Assembly (NCBI RefSeq): GCF_018500155.2
Contig: NZ_JAHBAK020000017.1
Coordinates: forward strand, 1 to 64,000
Origin: Polynucleobacter sp.
GTDB taxonomy: Bacteria > Pseudomonadota > Gammaproteobacteria > Burkholderiales > Burkholderiaceae
Length of the DNA: 64,000 nt
Direction: 5' to 3'
Below the pieces are notes generated by a model that was not told the DNA's origin, made no database searches, and worked only from the letters and a program-made list of their open reading frames with translations. The translations under genes and the position numbers were made by a program. Below, piece by piece: positions 44,949 to 55,808 of this stretch (positions are counted from its first letter, which is position 1; each line of letters opens with the position of its first letter).

Positions 44949-46192
44949 GCTGCACCTCTTTTGCTATTGATATTTATTACCTTGGCACCTGCCTTGATTC
45001 CATCCAAATAATCTGCCCACTCTTGCATCATCTTGGCTCTTTGGGGAATGTATTCGGCATGGTTGTAGGCACCACTTACCTTATCCCTCTCTAGGTGAGA
45101 TAGTTGGACTTCAATATGGGCATGTGGGTAGCCAGTCTCATGCAGGATTGTTGAAGCCACACCTCTAAAGCCATGCCCAGTCATTCGCCCTTTGTAGCCC
45201 ATCCGATATAAAGCAAAAAGAATGGTGTTGTTGCTCATGCTCTTTTTAGGGTTACTTTCATGAGGGAAAACAAAATCTCCACCCCCAGTCAATTTATGCA
45301 ACTCTTGTAGGATGGCTTTGGATTGTTTTGACAGGGCAACGATATGTGGAGCGGAAGGTCTGCCTTTGACCTTTTTCATCCTCTCGGCAGGGACAATCCA
45401 AACATTGCCCTTTAAATCAAACTCATCCCACTTTGCTTCAATTAATTCACTAGTTCTTACGAATGTATAAGACATCAATTTCATTGCTAATTTTGTAATG
45501 GCACTTCCATTGTTGGCAACATCGTAAGCATCAATCTTTTTCAGCAATTCAGGCACATCTTTAGGGGCAACCGAACTGCGGTGCTTAACAGGAGGGCTTT
45601 CTATGTGGGCATCTGACAGGCTAATGTCATTGGCAGGGTTTCTATCGCACAATCCCTCAACAATCGCATAGCGAAATACCTGCCCTGATGTTGAATAGGC
45701 TCTCTTGGCAATATCAATAGCACCTCGCTTAGCCACCTTCTGTGCCATCTTAATTAGCAGAGGTGCGGTAATGGTATGAATTGGCATTGAACCAATTTCA
45801 GGGAAGACATTCTGCTCAAGTCTTCTTAGAACCTTGGTTGCATGTTTTTCATCTTTACCAACTGACCATGCTTTGTGCCACCTCAAAGCCACCGACTTGA
45901 AGTCATTCCTATTTTGGGTGCTTTCTTGCTTGCGAACAGTAGATGGGTCTTTGCCTTCGTCTAACTGCTTTCTAGCCGTAGCCAACTTTTCTCTAGCCCT
46001 TTTCAGAGTAACCTCAGGGTAGGTGCCAAATGACAGCATGTTTGGTTTGCCGCCAAATCTGTAGCGGTATCTCCAACCCAATGAACCTTGTGGATTGCAT
46101 TGCAACACTAGCCCATGACCATCAGGATAATTTTTGGTCTTTGCTTGGGGCTTTATCCCCTTGATAAATGCATCGGTAAGTTTCAAATTCAC
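44945..46192 (-). CDS. int: tyrosine recombinase, P4-type integrase (DUF4102 N-terminus)
   Basis: LTDAFIKGIKPQAKTKNYPDGHGLVLQCNPQGSLGWRYRYRFGGKPNMLSFGTYPEVTLKRARE; catalytic region MTGHGFRGVASTILHE. Confidence 0.96.
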   Translation of the reverse strand: MNLKLTDAFIKGIKPQAKTKNYPDGHGLVLQCNPQGSLGWRYRYRFGGKPNMLSFGTYPEVTLKRAREKLATARKQLDEGKDPSTVRKQESTQNRNDFKSVALRWHKAWSVGKDEKHATKVLRRLEQNVFPEIGSMPIHTITAPLLIKMAQKVAKRGAIDIAKRAYSTSGQVFRYAIVEGLCDRNPANDISLSDAHIESPPVKHRSSVAPKDVPELLKKIDAYDVANNGSAITKLAMKLMSYTFVRTSELIEAKWDEFDLKGNVWIVPAERMKKVKGRPSAPHIVALSKQSKAILQELHKLTGGGDFVFPHESNPKKSMSNNTILFALYRMGYKGRMTGHGFRGVASTILHETGYPHAHIEVQLSHLERDKVSGAYNHAEYIPQRAKMMQEWADYLDGIKAGAKVININSKRGAA

Positions 46193-46207
46193 CCCAAGTT
46201 AAGTGCC

Positions 46208-46277
46208 TGTGAGTAAAGAATCTTATAGATTGACTGCTACTCACAGTATTACTCACATATTGGGGATGTTACTCACA
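46208..46277. repeat. cluster of TACTCACA octamers (1 inverted, 3 direct) between int and attR
   Basis: TGTGAGTA 46208-46215; TACTCACA 46238-46245, 46250-46257, 46270-46277. Confidence 0.85.
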
Positions 46278-46372
46278 TTTTCAAGGGATGGCTACAGATG
46301 CCTAAATCGGCTTTAGAGCCTTTTGTTTTATGTGTCTTTTTGGGAAATAGTTGGCATTGAACAAACCAACTG

Positions 46373-46457
46373 TGGTGCCTCGGGGCGGACTCGAACCGCC
46401 ACGCCTTGCGGCACCGGATTTTGAGTCCGGCACGTCTACCAATTCCATCACCGAGGC
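46373..46457 (-). tRNA. tRNA-Leu (anticodon CAA)
   Basis: GCCTCGGTGATGGAATTGGTAGACGTGCCGGACTCAAAATCCGGTGCCGCAAGGCGTGGCGGTTCGAGTCCGCCCCGAGGCACCA; full cloverleaf with long variable arm and encoded CCA. Confidence 0.97.
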
Positions 46458-46608
46458 AGGTGTTTGCAGTGGAAATTCTGCACAAAACAGAGGTTTGCTA
46501 CAACTAAGACATGAGAGTGTAACAAAATTTCCTTGGCTGCCCCAAGCGCGGGTCTAGAACCCCTTAAAATACTGTCTCATAGCCAAATTATTAAAAGGAC
46601 TTACCCGT

Positions 46609-47328
46609 ATGGCCGGCCACTCGAAATGGGCCAATATTCAGCACCGCAAAGGTCGTCAAGACGAAAAACGCGGCAAGATTTGGACCAAACTCATTAAAGA
46701 AATTACTGTTGCTGCCAAATTAGGCGGTGGCGATTTATCTGCAAATCCACGTCTACGCTTGGCAGTCGATAAGGCTAAAGATGCCAATATGCCCAATGAC
46801 AACGTACAAAGAGCGATTGCGAGGGGTACAGGTTCGCTTGAAGGAGTCAACTACGAAGAAATTCGTTACGAAGGTTATGGCGTTAATGGTGCTGCCGTGA
46901 TCGTAGATTGCTTGACCGACAATCGCACCCGCACGGTTGCAGAGGTGCGTCATGCGTTTAATAAAAATGGCGGCAATATGGGAACCGAAGGTTCAGTAGC
47001 ATTCTTGTTTAAGCATTGCGGTCAGATGCTATTTGCCCCTGGCACTAGCGAAGATCAGCTCATGGAGGTAGCATTAGATGCAGGCGCTGAGGATGTCATC
47101 ACTCATGATGATGGCTCACTAGAAGTGCTCACACCTGTTCCTGATTTTCCGAAGGTTCAAGATGCCATCGTTAAAGCTGGCCTCAAAGCAGAACTGGCTA
47201 CAGTGGCGATGCGCCCTGAAACTGAGATTGCCCTAGAGGGTGAGCAAGCAGAGAGCATGCAAAAATTACTCGACGCCCTTGAAAACCTCGATGACGTACA
47301 AGAAGTCTATACAAACGCTGCCCTTTAA
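46609..47328 (+). CDS. yebC: YebC/PmpR family transcriptional regulator
   Basis: [32 protein letters not shown]. Confidence 0.97.
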   Translation: MAGHSKWANIQHRKGRQDEKRGKIWTKLIKEITVAAKLGGGDLSANPRLRLAVDKAKDANMPNDNVQRAIARGTGSLEGVNYEEIRYEGYGVNGAAVIVDCLTDNRTRTVAEVRHAFNKNGGNMGTEGSVAFLFKHCGQMLFAPGTSEDQLMEVALDAGAEDVITHDDGSLEVLTPVPDFPKVQDAIVKAGLKAELATVAMRPETEIALEGEQAESMQKLLDALENLDDVQEVYTNAAL

Positions 47329-47349
47329 ACCTTTACTCTCTCATTACCT

Positions 47350-48627
47350 ATGAAAATTCTTCTGATTGGATCCGGTGGTCGTGAACATGCCTTAGCTTGG
47401 AAGCTAGCGCAATCCCCGCAGGTACAAACTGTCTACGTTGCTCCTGGCAATGGTGGCACTGCTAGCGCAAAACACAGCGGAGCCAGAATTGAAAACTTGC
47501 CTATTACAGGACTTCAAGAACTCGCCGACTTTGCAAAAAGAGAAAAGATTCATCTCACCGTAGTGGGCCCTGAGGCGCCACTTGCAGCAGGTATTGTGGA
47601 TGTGTTCCGTAATAATGGCTTGCGTATTTTTGGACCAACACAATTAGCAGCGCAGCTTGAGTCCTCCAAAGACTTTTCCAAAGCGTTTATGAAACGCCAT
47701 GGCATCCCTACTGCCGACTATCAAACATTTTCAAATGCACTGCAAGCACACGCCTATATTGATGCCAAGGGTGCGCCGATTGTGATCAAGGCTGATGGCT
47801 TAGCAGCAGGCAAAGGTGTAGTGGTCGCAATGAGTCTAGAAGAAGCGCATGCTGCTGTTGACATGATGTTGGCTGACAACAAATTAGGTAATGCTGGTGC
47901 TCGGGTTGTCATCGAAGAATTCCTCACAGGTGAAGAAGCCAGTTTTATTGTCCTAGTGGACGGTAAAAATGTATTGGCTTTAGCAACAAGCCAAGATCAC
48001 AAACGCTTATTAGATGCAGACCAAGGGCCCAACACTGGCGGTATGGGTGCTTACTCACCAGCACCAGTGGTGACCCCTGAAATCCATGCACGTGCATTAC
48101 GCGAAGTGATTCTTCCTACAGTCAAAGGCATGGAGGCAGATGGCATCCCCTACACCGGTTTCCTCTATGCAGGCCTCATGATTGCTCCAGACGGAAAAAT
48201 CAAAACCCTCGAATTTAATTGCCGTATGGGAGATCCTGAAACGCAACCTATCATGGCTCGTTTACGCAGCGACCTCGTCAACGCCCTGGATCATGCCGTG
48301 GACGGCAAACTCAATGAAGTCGAGCTTGAGTGGGATCGTCGTACTGCACTAGGCGTCGTCTTAGCGGCTCATAACTACCCAGACACCCCGCGCAATGGCG
48401 ATGTGATCAATGGCATCCCCGCGGATACAGAGAGTCAGATCACTTTCCACGCTGGCACTAAATTGCAAGATGGTAAGGTGGTCACCTCTGGTGGACGTGT
48501 ACTCTGTGTAGTAGGTCTTGCAGATACTGTGCGCGGCGCTCAACAAAAAGCCTACGATGCGATTAGCAAAATTCATTTTGATGGCATGCAATACCGTCAA
48601 GATATTGGATATCGCGCTATCAAATAA
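47350..48627 (+). CDS. purD: phosphoribosylamine--glycine ligase
   Basis: [47 protein letters not shown]. Confidence 0.97.
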   Translation: MKILLIGSGGREHALAWKLAQSPQVQTVYVAPGNGGTASAKHSGARIENLPITGLQELADFAKREKIHLTVVGPEAPLAAGIVDVFRNNGLRIFGPTQLAAQLESSKDFSKAFMKRHGIPTADYQTFSNALQAHAYIDAKGAPIVIKADGLAAGKGVVVAMSLEEAHAAVDMMLADNKLGNAGARVVIEEFLTGEEASFIVLVDGKNVLALATSQDHKRLLDADQGPNTGGMGAYSPAPVVTPEIHARALREVILPTVKGMEADGIPYTGFLYAGLMIAPDGKIKTLEFNCRMGDPETQPIMARLRSDLVNALDHAVDGKLNEVELEWDRRTALGVVLAAHNYPDTPRNGDVINGIPADTESQITFHAGTKLQDGKVVTSGGRVLCVVGLADTVRGAQQKAYDAISKIHFDGMQYRQDIGYRAIK

Positions 48628-48649
48628 ATCTCATTATTCATTTACGATC

Positions 48650-49582
48650 TTGTCCGCACAACCTACTCAAATCAATATCGCCGCTCTCAAAGAGTATTTT
48701 TTGGGCTTGCAAGATCGCATTACGAATGCAATGGGCGCCTTAGATGGCAAAGCCTTTATTGCTGATGAATGGCATAAACCGGAAGATAGCAAATTAAAAG
48801 GTTATGGTCGCACTTGCATCATCGATGGCGGCAACATATTAGAGAAAGGCGGTGTAGGCTTTTCTCATGTACGCGGTGATCAGATGCCCCCATCCGCCTC
48901 GCACCATCGCCCTGAGGTGGCTGGTCGTAGCTTTGAGGCCATGGGCGTCTCTTTAGTTTTTCATCCAAACAATCCCAAAGTTCCTACCACCCATATGAAT
49001 GTGCGCTGCTTTATCGCACAAGCACCCGACAAAGAGCCAGTATGGTGGTTTGGAGGTGGATTTGACTTAACTCCCTATTATGGAGTTGATGAGGACTGCA
49101 AGCACTTTCATCAAACCGCTAAAAATGCTTTAGACCCTTTTGGTAATGAACTCTATCCCCGCTTCAAAAAGTGGTGTGATGAATATTTCTACTTAAAGCA
49201 TCGCGAAGAACCTAGAGGCATTGGCGGTATTTTCTTTGATGACTTTAATGAGCTCGGATTTGAAAAGAGCTTTGCGATTACTCGTGCAGTCGGCGATGCA
49301 TTTATACAAGACTACTTGCCCATAGTTGAGCGACGCTATCAAGATACCTTTACCCCTGCTGAAAAATCTTTTCAAGAGTATCGGCGTGGACGTTATGTTG
49401 AATACAACCTCATATTCGATCGTGGCACCATTTTTGGCTTGCACTCAGGAGGACGTACAGAGTCTATCCTCATGTCTATGCCACCCGTTGTGCAATGGCG
49501 TTACAACTGGCATCCAGAGCCTGGCACACCTGAAGCAAAACTCTATGATCACTACCTCAAGCCACGCGATTGGCTAGCCTGA
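48650..49582 (+). CDS. hemF: oxygen-dependent coproporphyrinogen-III oxidase
   Basis: [35 protein letters not shown] start at 48650 avoids overlap with purD. Confidence 0.95.
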   Translation: MSAQPTQINIAALKEYFLGLQDRITNAMGALDGKAFIADEWHKPEDSKLKGYGRTCIIDGGNILEKGGVGFSHVRGDQMPPSASHHRPEVAGRSFEAMGVSLVFHPNNPKVPTTHMNVRCFIAQAPDKEPVWWFGGGFDLTPYYGVDEDCKHFHQTAKNALDPFGNELYPRFKKWCDEYFYLKHREEPRGIGGIFFDDFNELGFEKSFAITRAVGDAFIQDYLPIVERRYQDTFTPAEKSFQEYRRGRYVEYNLIFDRGTIFGLHSGGRTESILMSMPPVVQWRYNWHPEPGTPEAKLYDHYLKPRDWLA

Positions 49583-50283
49583 GTCAAACAGCTTTGAACA
49601 CACCCCAAAAAATTGGCATTCTGGGCGGAACGTTTGATCCGCCACATATCGGGCATCTCAAATTAGCAACCCACTTTGCCAAAACGCTGAACTTGGATAC
49701 CTTATTACTCATTCCAAGTGGAGAGCCCTGGCAGAAGGGGGCGCATATTACCTCTGCCAACATTCGCTATCAATTAACTGAAGCTGCTGGCATCGATTTG
49801 GCGCGAGCCTTTCTGTATCTCAAAATACCTACCCAGGTTGGTATTGATCGCATCGAGGTAGACCGCGCTGGCCCAAGTTACGCCGTTGATACCGCACAAG
49901 CACTACGGGAGCGGTTTGGACCCACTGCCAATTTAATTTGGCTGATGGGGGTCGATTCCTTACTCACTCTACCCAGCTGGCATCGTTGGCAAGAGTTCAC
50001 TCAATTGATCAATATTGCTGTTGCTAGTCGGCCCAATTACCAGCTCACTGCGCAATTGGATACAGCATTGAGCGCTTATATCACTGGGCACCAGGTACTT
50101 GAGGCTAAAGATCTTGAAAAATATCCTTCTGGCCATATATGGATTGATGAACATCTGGCTATCAATTTATCTTCAACCGATCTAAGAAAACACCTGCATT
50201 CCTCGGCTAGAGGTTCTATTGACGCAGAGCAAATACCGTCTCATACCCTTGAAATCATCAATAAATTAGGCTTGTACCAATAA
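49570..50283 (+). CDS. nadD: nicotinate-nucleotide adenylyltransferase
   Basis: [18 protein letters not shown]; ending [10 protein letters not shown]. Confidence 0.95.
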   Translation: MASLSQTALNTPQKIGILGGTFDPPHIGHLKLATHFAKTLNLDTLLLIPSGEPWQKGAHITSANIRYQLTEAAGIDLARAFLYLKIPTQVGIDRIEVDRAGPSYAVDTAQALRERFGPTANLIWLMGVDSLLTLPSWHRWQEFTQLINIAVASRPNYQLTAQLDTALSAYITGHQVLEAKDLEKYPSGHIWIDEHLAINLSSTDLRKHLHSSARGSIDAEQIPSHTLEIINKLGLYQ

Positions 50284-50329
50284 GCAAGCTAAGATTAACT
50301 CCACACTTATAGAAAATCGTACATACGCC

Positions 50330-50719
50330 ATGGACTTACGTAAATTACAACGCGTCATCATTGATGCCCTAGAGGATGTCAAAGCACAGGACATTCGTGT
50401 TTATGACACCTCCAAGCTTAGTGAATTGTTTGATCGCGTCATCATCGCCACAGGTTCTAGCAATCGGCAAACCCGCTCGCTCGCCATGTCGGTAAAAGAA
50501 GAGGTCAACGCTAAAGGCGGCGAAGTCATCTCGATCGAAGGATTAGAAACCGGTGAATGGGTGTTAGTGGATTGCGGTGACATTGTGGTGCATATTCTGC
50601 AGCCCATGCTTCGCTCCTACTATCAACTCGAGGGTATGTGGGGAGCAAAACCTGTTCGCGTAAAACTGGCGGGCGCCAAAGGCCTAGTCAAGGCCAGTGA
50701 ATCTGATGAAGATGAGTGA
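50330..50719 (+). CDS. rsfS: ribosome silencing factor
   Basis: FDRVIIATGSSNRQTRSLA; WVLVDCGDIVVHILQP. Confidence 0.95.
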   Translation: MDLRKLQRVIIDALEDVKAQDIRVYDTSKLSELFDRVIIATGSSNRQTRSLAMSVKEEVNAKGGEVISIEGLETGEWVLVDCGDIVVHILQPMLRSYYQLEGMWGAKPVRVKLAGAKGLVKASESDEDE

Positions 50720-50744
50720 CGATTAATTTCATCTTGAAGTACGT

Positions 50745-51188
50745 ATGCGTTTAACCATTGTCTCTGTTGGCCACAAAATGCCAGAATGGGTAGCTACAGC
50801 AACCCATGATTACGTCAAGCGCATGCCGGCAGATTGCAGTATCGACATTAAAGAAATTAAACCGGATCTCACGCCTGCCAAAGAGGCAAGCAAAATTTTG
50901 GCAGCAATACCCAAAGGCTCACGAGTCATTGCACTTGATGAGCGCGGTAAAGATCAAACCACTCAAAACCTGGCAAACCAATTAGCCCGCTGGCGACAAG
51001 AAGGCGATGACATCACTTTCTTGATAGGCGGGGCTGATGGCTTAGACAGTAGCCTTAAAACGGGAGCTCAAGAAATGTGGCGCCTATCTAGTCTCACATT
51101 GCCGCATGCTATGGCCAGAGTGTTGCTGGTTGAGCAGCTTTATCGTGCTTGGACGATTTTGCAAGGTCACCCCTACCATCGCGAGTAA
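50745..51188 (+). CDS. rlmH: 23S rRNA pseudouridine methyltransferase RlmH
   Basis: VIALDERGKDQTTQNLA; FLIGGADGLD; PHAMARVLLVEQLYRAWTILQGHPYH. Confidence 0.97.
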   Translation: MRLTIVSVGHKMPEWVATATHDYVKRMPADCSIDIKEIKPDLTPAKEASKILAAIPKGSRVIALDERGKDQTTQNLANQLARWRQEGDDITFLIGGADGLDSSLKTGAQEMWRLSSLTLPHAMARVLLVEQLYRAWTILQGHPYHRE

Positions 51189-51192
51189 CACC

Positions 51193-51816
51193 TTGAGTCC
51201 ATTCATCTATCTTGCATCACAAAGCCCGCGCCGCCAAGAACTGCTAAAGCAAATTGGGGTTCGCTATGAGATGTTATTACCAGCAGCAAATGAAGATACC
51301 GAGAGTATTGAAATCCCCCACTCAAATGAGTCTGCACATACCTATGTTGAGCGTGTCACGAAGGCTAAATGCCAAGTAGCCCTCAAGCGTTGGAAAGAAA
51401 ATGAGTTGCCTTGGGCTCCCATTCTCTGTGCAGACACTACTGTTAGTCTTCCCGGTCATAGTGAAGGGGAAATTCTGGGCAAACCTACAAATGCAGAAGA
51501 TGCCGCACGCATTCTGAGCATGCTCAGCGGGAAAGTGCATGAAGTAATTACCGGAGTTGCCGTGATTAGCAAGCCCGAAGAGCCCCCTCTTTTTGCATTA
51601 CAAGTTTCTGAAGTCAAATTTGCCGCCCTCACCAATGAACAAATTAACACCTACATTGCCAGTGGTGAACCCTTTGGCAAGGCTGGAGCATACGGCATTC
51701 AAGGGCTTGCCAGTGCCTTTATTTGCTCCATTAAGGGTAGCTATAGCGGTATCATGGGACTTCCTCTTTATGAAACCGCTCAATTATTAGCTCGTGCTCA
51801 ATTTCACTGCATATGA
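51193..51816 (+). CDS. maf: Maf-family nucleotide pyrophosphatase
   Basis: FIYLASQSPRRQELLKQIGV; ILCADTTVSL; KAGAYGIQGLA; TTG start at 51193. Confidence 0.93.
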   Translation: MSPFIYLASQSPRRQELLKQIGVRYEMLLPAANEDTESIEIPHSNESAHTYVERVTKAKCQVALKRWKENELPWAPILCADTTVSLPGHSEGEILGKPTNAEDAARILSMLSGKVHEVITGVAVISKPEEPPLFALQVSEVKFAALTNEQINTYIASGEPFGKAGAYGIQGLASAFICSIKGSYSGIMGLPLYETAQLLARAQFHCI

Positions 51817-53276
51817 ATGAAGAAATTTTAATTAACATTACCCCGCAAGAAACACGGGTTGCACTGATTCAGCAAGGGGCTGTTCAAGAGCTACAAATTG
51901 AGAGAACTCGTCAACGCGGTATTGTTGGCAATATTTATTTAGCTAAAGTTGTACGTGTTTTGCCGGGCATGCAATCTGCTTTTATTGATGTTGGTCTTGA
52001 GCGCACTGCTTTTATGCATGTTGCTGATATCACCCAGAATAATCCGCAAGCGCAAATAGAAAAGCTGCTCTTTGAAGGACAAACTTTACTGGTACAAGTT
52101 TTAAAGGACCCATTGGGAACCAAAGGAGCTAGATTAACCACTCAGCTCAGTATTGCCGGTCGCAATTTAGTGTATCTACCGCCGGCTGGCACAGATGCAG
52201 CCACTGAGAAATACATTGGCGTCTCACAACGCATTGACCAACCTGAAGAGCGTGAGGCGATTAAATCTCGCCTCGCTGGTTTAATGGCGGATGATGAAAA
52301 AGGCGGCATCATCGTACGTACCAGCGCCCAAGACGCATCGGACATTGAACTCATGAACGATATGCGTTATTTGCGGATGACCTGGGAAAGCCTTCGGGAA
52401 GCCATGAAACATAAAGCGGCTCCAAGCTTGCTCTACCAGGATTTAAGTCTTGCTGAACGCGTATTACGGGATGTTGCGAGTGAAGACACTACGCAAATCC
52501 GAGTTGATTCGGCTGAAAACTTTGAAAAACTCAAAAACTTTGCCAATTTGTATATGCCCAATCTGCTGGGTAAGCTATCACTGCATCGTGGCGAACGCGC
52601 CCTCTTTGATTTATTCGATGTGGATGCGGAAATTAACAAAGCCTTGGGGCGCCGCGTTGACTTAAAGTCTGGCGGATATTTAATGATCGACCAGACAGAG
52701 TCGATGACCACCATTGATGTTAATACCGGTAGCTATGTTGGTGCACGCAATTTAGATGACACGGTTTTTAAAACAAATCTTGAGGCAGCGCAAGCCATTG
52801 CCCGTCAGTTACGCTTACGCAATCTTGGTGGCATCATCATCATTGATTTTATTGACATGATCAGCAAGGATCATCAAGAATCCGTATTAAATGAGCTACG
52901 CCGCAACTTAGAGCGCGATCATGCTCGTACTTCAGTGAGTGATTTTTCTTCCCTAGGTTTGGTAGAAATGACTCGTAAACGCACACGCGAGTCTCTTGCC
53001 CATATTACCTGCGAGCCTTGCTCTACCTGCCTTGGCAAGGGTGAAATCAAAACTGCACAAACGATTTGCTATGAAATTTTGCGAGAAATTGTGCGCGAAC
53101 ATCGTCAATTTAACCCACGCGAATTTCGTATTGTGGCCGCGCCAGATGTGATTGACCTCTTTCTTGAAGAAGAGAATCAATTCTTGGCGCAGTTGGGTGA
53201 CTTTATTAGTAAACCTATTACCCTACAAGCAGAGGGAAGTTTTCGCCAAGAGCAATACGATATTGTTCTGAGTTAA
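51813..53276 (+). CDS. rng: ribonuclease G
   Basis: S1-domain/RNase E-G core: [50 protein letters not shown]. Confidence 0.95.
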   Translation: MNEEILINITPQETRVALIQQGAVQELQIERTRQRGIVGNIYLAKVVRVLPGMQSAFIDVGLERTAFMHVADITQNNPQAQIEKLLFEGQTLLVQVLKDPLGTKGARLTTQLSIAGRNLVYLPPAGTDAATEKYIGVSQRIDQPEEREAIKSRLAGLMADDEKGGIIVRTSAQDASDIELMNDMRYLRMTWESLREAMKHKAAPSLLYQDLSLAERVLRDVASEDTTQIRVDSAENFEKLKNFANLYMPNLLGKLSLHRGERALFDLFDVDAEINKALGRRVDLKSGGYLMIDQTESMTTIDVNTGSYVGARNLDDTVFKTNLEAAQAIARQLRLRNLGGIIIIDFIDMISKDHQESVLNELRRNLERDHARTSVSDFSSLGLVEMTRKRTRESLAHITCEPCSTCLGKGEIKTAQTICYEILREIVREHRQFNPREFRIVAAPDVIDLFLEEENQFLAQLGDFISKPITLQAEGSFRQEQYDIVLS

Positions 53277-55036
53277 GCGTTTGAAAACTGTATGCGGTGC
53301 AAGTTAGCATACAGACCATCCAGCTTGAGAAGCTCTTCGTGAGTGCCGTTCTCCACAATCTTGCCATGCTCCAACACCACAATACGATCAGCATGCTCAA
53401 TCGTTGATAAGCGATGCGCAATAACTAAGGTGGTGCGACCAGCCATCAATCGCTCTAGTGCATCCTGGACTTGGCGCTCTGACTCAGAATCGAGCGCCGA
53501 AGTAGCTTCATCCAATATCAATATTGGGGCATTTTTGTATATAGCGCGGGCTATGGCCAGGCGCTGACGTTGGCCGCCCGATAAGCGATTACCGTTATCA
53601 CCCACAATCGAATCGATTCCATCTGGAAGTTCTCGGAGCAAGCCACCGAGATTAGCTGCTTCTAGGGCCTCGATGACGCGTCCGCGATCAATGCCCTCTT
53701 GACCTACCGCACCATAGGCAATGTTTGCAGCAATCGTGTCATTAAACAATATGAGATCCTGACTCACAAAGGCAATTTGTTTGCGCACGTCGGCCAGCAC
53801 AATATCTTCTAGTGGAAGATCGTCTAAATAAATATGACCACTGGTCGGTTTAAAAAAGCGGGGCAACAAATTGACGAGCGTCGATTTTCCGCCACCAGAC
53901 GGCCCGACAAATGCAATCACGTCACCAGGTTGAATAGTCAAATTGATATTGCTTAATGCTTCTTGACGCCCTTCCTCTTGCTCGTAAGAGAACCCTACAT
54001 TTTCAAAACGAATTGCACCCTTAGCCTTATCTAAAGACCTCATATTTTGGCGGCGGTCTTCATCCTCTTCAAAAGGTTGATCCATCAAACCAAAAATCAT
54101 CTCAGCCGCAGTCAAGCCCCGCTGTAATGGTTGGTTGATATCGGCGAGGTGTTTTAAAGGTGAGATCACCAACATCATGGCAGTGATAAAGGAGGCAAAT
54201 CCACCAACCGTTGTTCCTTCTGTAGCAGACTGCATCAAGGCAATCACCAACACCACCGACAAGGCCATGGAGGCTATTAACTGGGTGATTGGCTGATTGA
54301 GACCGCCAGCAACGGCAGACTTTAAGGCAAATTGGCGTAAACGCTCTGCCTTTTGCGCAAAGCGATGCATCTCATATTCTTGGGCGCCATGCACTTTGAC
54401 AATCTTGTAACCCGCGGTAGATTCTTCGACGATATAAGCTAAATCACTGGTTAAAGTTTGTTGCTCACGATTTAATACTCGCAGACGCTTATTGATTTTT
54501 TTCATAATCAAAGCGATGACTGGAAAAATAATTAGCACTACTAAAGTCAATTTCCAGTTGAGATAAATTAAATATCCAATGAGTCCGATGACGGTCAAAG
54601 AGTCACGCACTAAGCTAATGAGTACGCCACCCATAATGGAAAGCACATTGTTGACTTCAAATACAACCGCATTAATTAAATGGGATGCAGAATTCTTTTG
54701 GAAAAAAGTAGTACGTGCATGCAACAACGATTGGAACATTTGCTCACGAAGTTTGAGAAGAACTTCGTTAATCACCTTCGTCAACAAATAATTTGACAAA
54801 AATTGCGCCAGACTGCGGACAATTGCTAACCCCACCAGAAAAACAGGAACTTGCCAAAGCTTGCTATTGAGCTGTCCAGTGAACCCCCGATCCAATAAAG
54901 GCTTCATTAAGGCGGGAATGGATGTTTCGGCAGCAGCGACAAAAGCCATGGCTACTAGGGAGCCAATAATGAGCCCAATATGGGGCTTTAGATACGAAAT
55001 TAAGCGATTTAGAGCAGTACGGTCTTGAGCATTCAT
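53273..55036 (-). CDS. msbA: lipid A ABC exporter MsbA-like (ATPase/permease)
   Basis: Walker [10 protein letters not shown], signature [32 protein letters not shown]; start at 55036 ([12 protein letters not shown]). Confidence 0.93.
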   Translation of the reverse strand: MNAQDRTALNRLISYLKPHIGLIIGSLVAMAFVAAAETSIPALMKPLLDRGFTGQLNSKLWQVPVFLVGLAIVRSLAQFLSNYLLTKVINEVLLKLREQMFQSLLHARTTFFQKNSASHLINAVVFEVNNVLSIMGGVLISLVRDSLTVIGLIGYLIYLNWKLTLVVLIIFPVIALIMKKINKRLRVLNREQQTLTSDLAYIVEESTAGYKIVKVHGAQEYEMHRFAQKAERLRQFALKSAVAGGLNQPITQLIASMALSVVLVIALMQSATEGTTVGGFASFITAMMLVISPLKHLADINQPLQRGLTAAEMIFGLMDQPFEEDEDRRQNMRSLDKAKGAIRFENVGFSYEQEEGRQEALSNINLTIQPGDVIAFVGPSGGGKSTLVNLLPRFFKPTSGHIYLDDLPLEDIVLADVRKQIAFVSQDLILFNDTIAANIAYGAVGQEGIDRGRVIEALEAANLGGLLRELPDGIDSIVGDNGNRLSGGQRQRLAIARAIYKNAPILILDEATSALDSESERQVQDALERLMAGRTTLVIAHRLSTIEHADRIVVLEHGKIVENGTHEELLKLDGLYANLHRIQFSNA

Positions 55037-55046
55037 ATAATGAATT

Positions 55047-55808
55047 ATGCCCACCTTATCAGTCATACTCATCACCCGTAATGAAGAGGCCAATTTAGAG
55101 GACTGTTTAGCCTCCTTGGACGGTATTGCCCAGCAATTGGTAATAGTGGATGCCAACAGCACCGACCGCACGGTAGAAATAGCCCAAAACTATGGGGCAA
55201 CCATTGCCAGGCCCTCTGATTGGCCGGGTTTTGGACCCCAAAAGAATCGGGCTTTAGATTTAGCTACGGGAGATTGGGTTCTCTCCTTAGATGCAGATGA
55301 ACGGCTAACCCCGGCCCTCAAATCTGAAATTCTGACGGCTATCCACCACAACGCCCATGTTGATTGCTTCGCTATTCCAAGGCTCTCCTGGTATTGTGGC
55401 CGCTTTATTCGCCATTCGGGGTGGAGTCCAGATTACGTGGACCGCCTATTTAAAAGAGGTACCGCCCGCTTCTCAGACGATTTAGTACATGAGCGACTCA
55501 TCCCTAGCGGCTCGGTAGCAAAACTCGAAAATCCGCTCTTACACTACAGCTTCATGAATTACTCCCAGGTTTTGCAAAAGCTCGATCGCTATTCAACTGC
55601 ATCAGCAGAGCAAGCTTTTGCTAAAGGCAAAACTGCCAGTCCTCTAAAGGCTGTACTACATGGCGCCTGGGCATTTATCCGCACCTACATTATTCGCGCA
55701 GGATTTTTAGATGGCGCGCAAGGATTTACCTTGGCTATTTCCAATGCTCAGGGAACCTACTATCGCTACATCAAGCTTTGGCATCTCCACCAGGAAGCGC
55801 GTAAATGA
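55047..55808 (+). CDS. GT2 glycosyltransferase (WaaE/KdtX-like)
   Basis: [48 protein letters not shown]. Confidence 0.9.
   Translation: MPTLSVILITRNEEANLEDCLASLDGIAQQLVIVDANSTDRTVEIAQNYGATIARPSDWPGFGPQKNRALDLATGDWVLSLDADERLTPALKSEILTAIHHNAHVDCFAIPRLSWYCGRFIRHSGWSPDYVDRLFKRGTARFSDDLVHERLIPSGSVAKLENPLLHYSFMNYSQVLQKLDRYSTASAEQAFAKGKTASPLKAVLHGAWAFIRTYIIRAGFLDGAQGFTLAISNAQGTYYRYIKLWHLHQEARK

Larger units (their letters stand above)
36500..46372. mobile_element. tRNA-Leu-integrated genomic island/satellite-like integrative element (~9.9 kb)
   Basis: tRNA-Leu 3' fragment at left boundary, intact tRNA-Leu at right boundary, tyrosine integrase beside the tRNA, AlpA-like and primase/helicase genes, respiratory cargo. 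Confidence 0.92.

Noticed and set aside
48518-48649. N-terminal 44 aa extension of hemF overlapping purD
   Set aside because: The extension reads out-of-frame purD sequence; TTG at 48650 gives the usual HemF N-terminus.
55037-55171. N-terminal 45 aa extension of msbA
   Set aside because: Antisense to the divergent glycosyltransferase; conserved ABC exporter sequence starts at [12 protein letters not shown].
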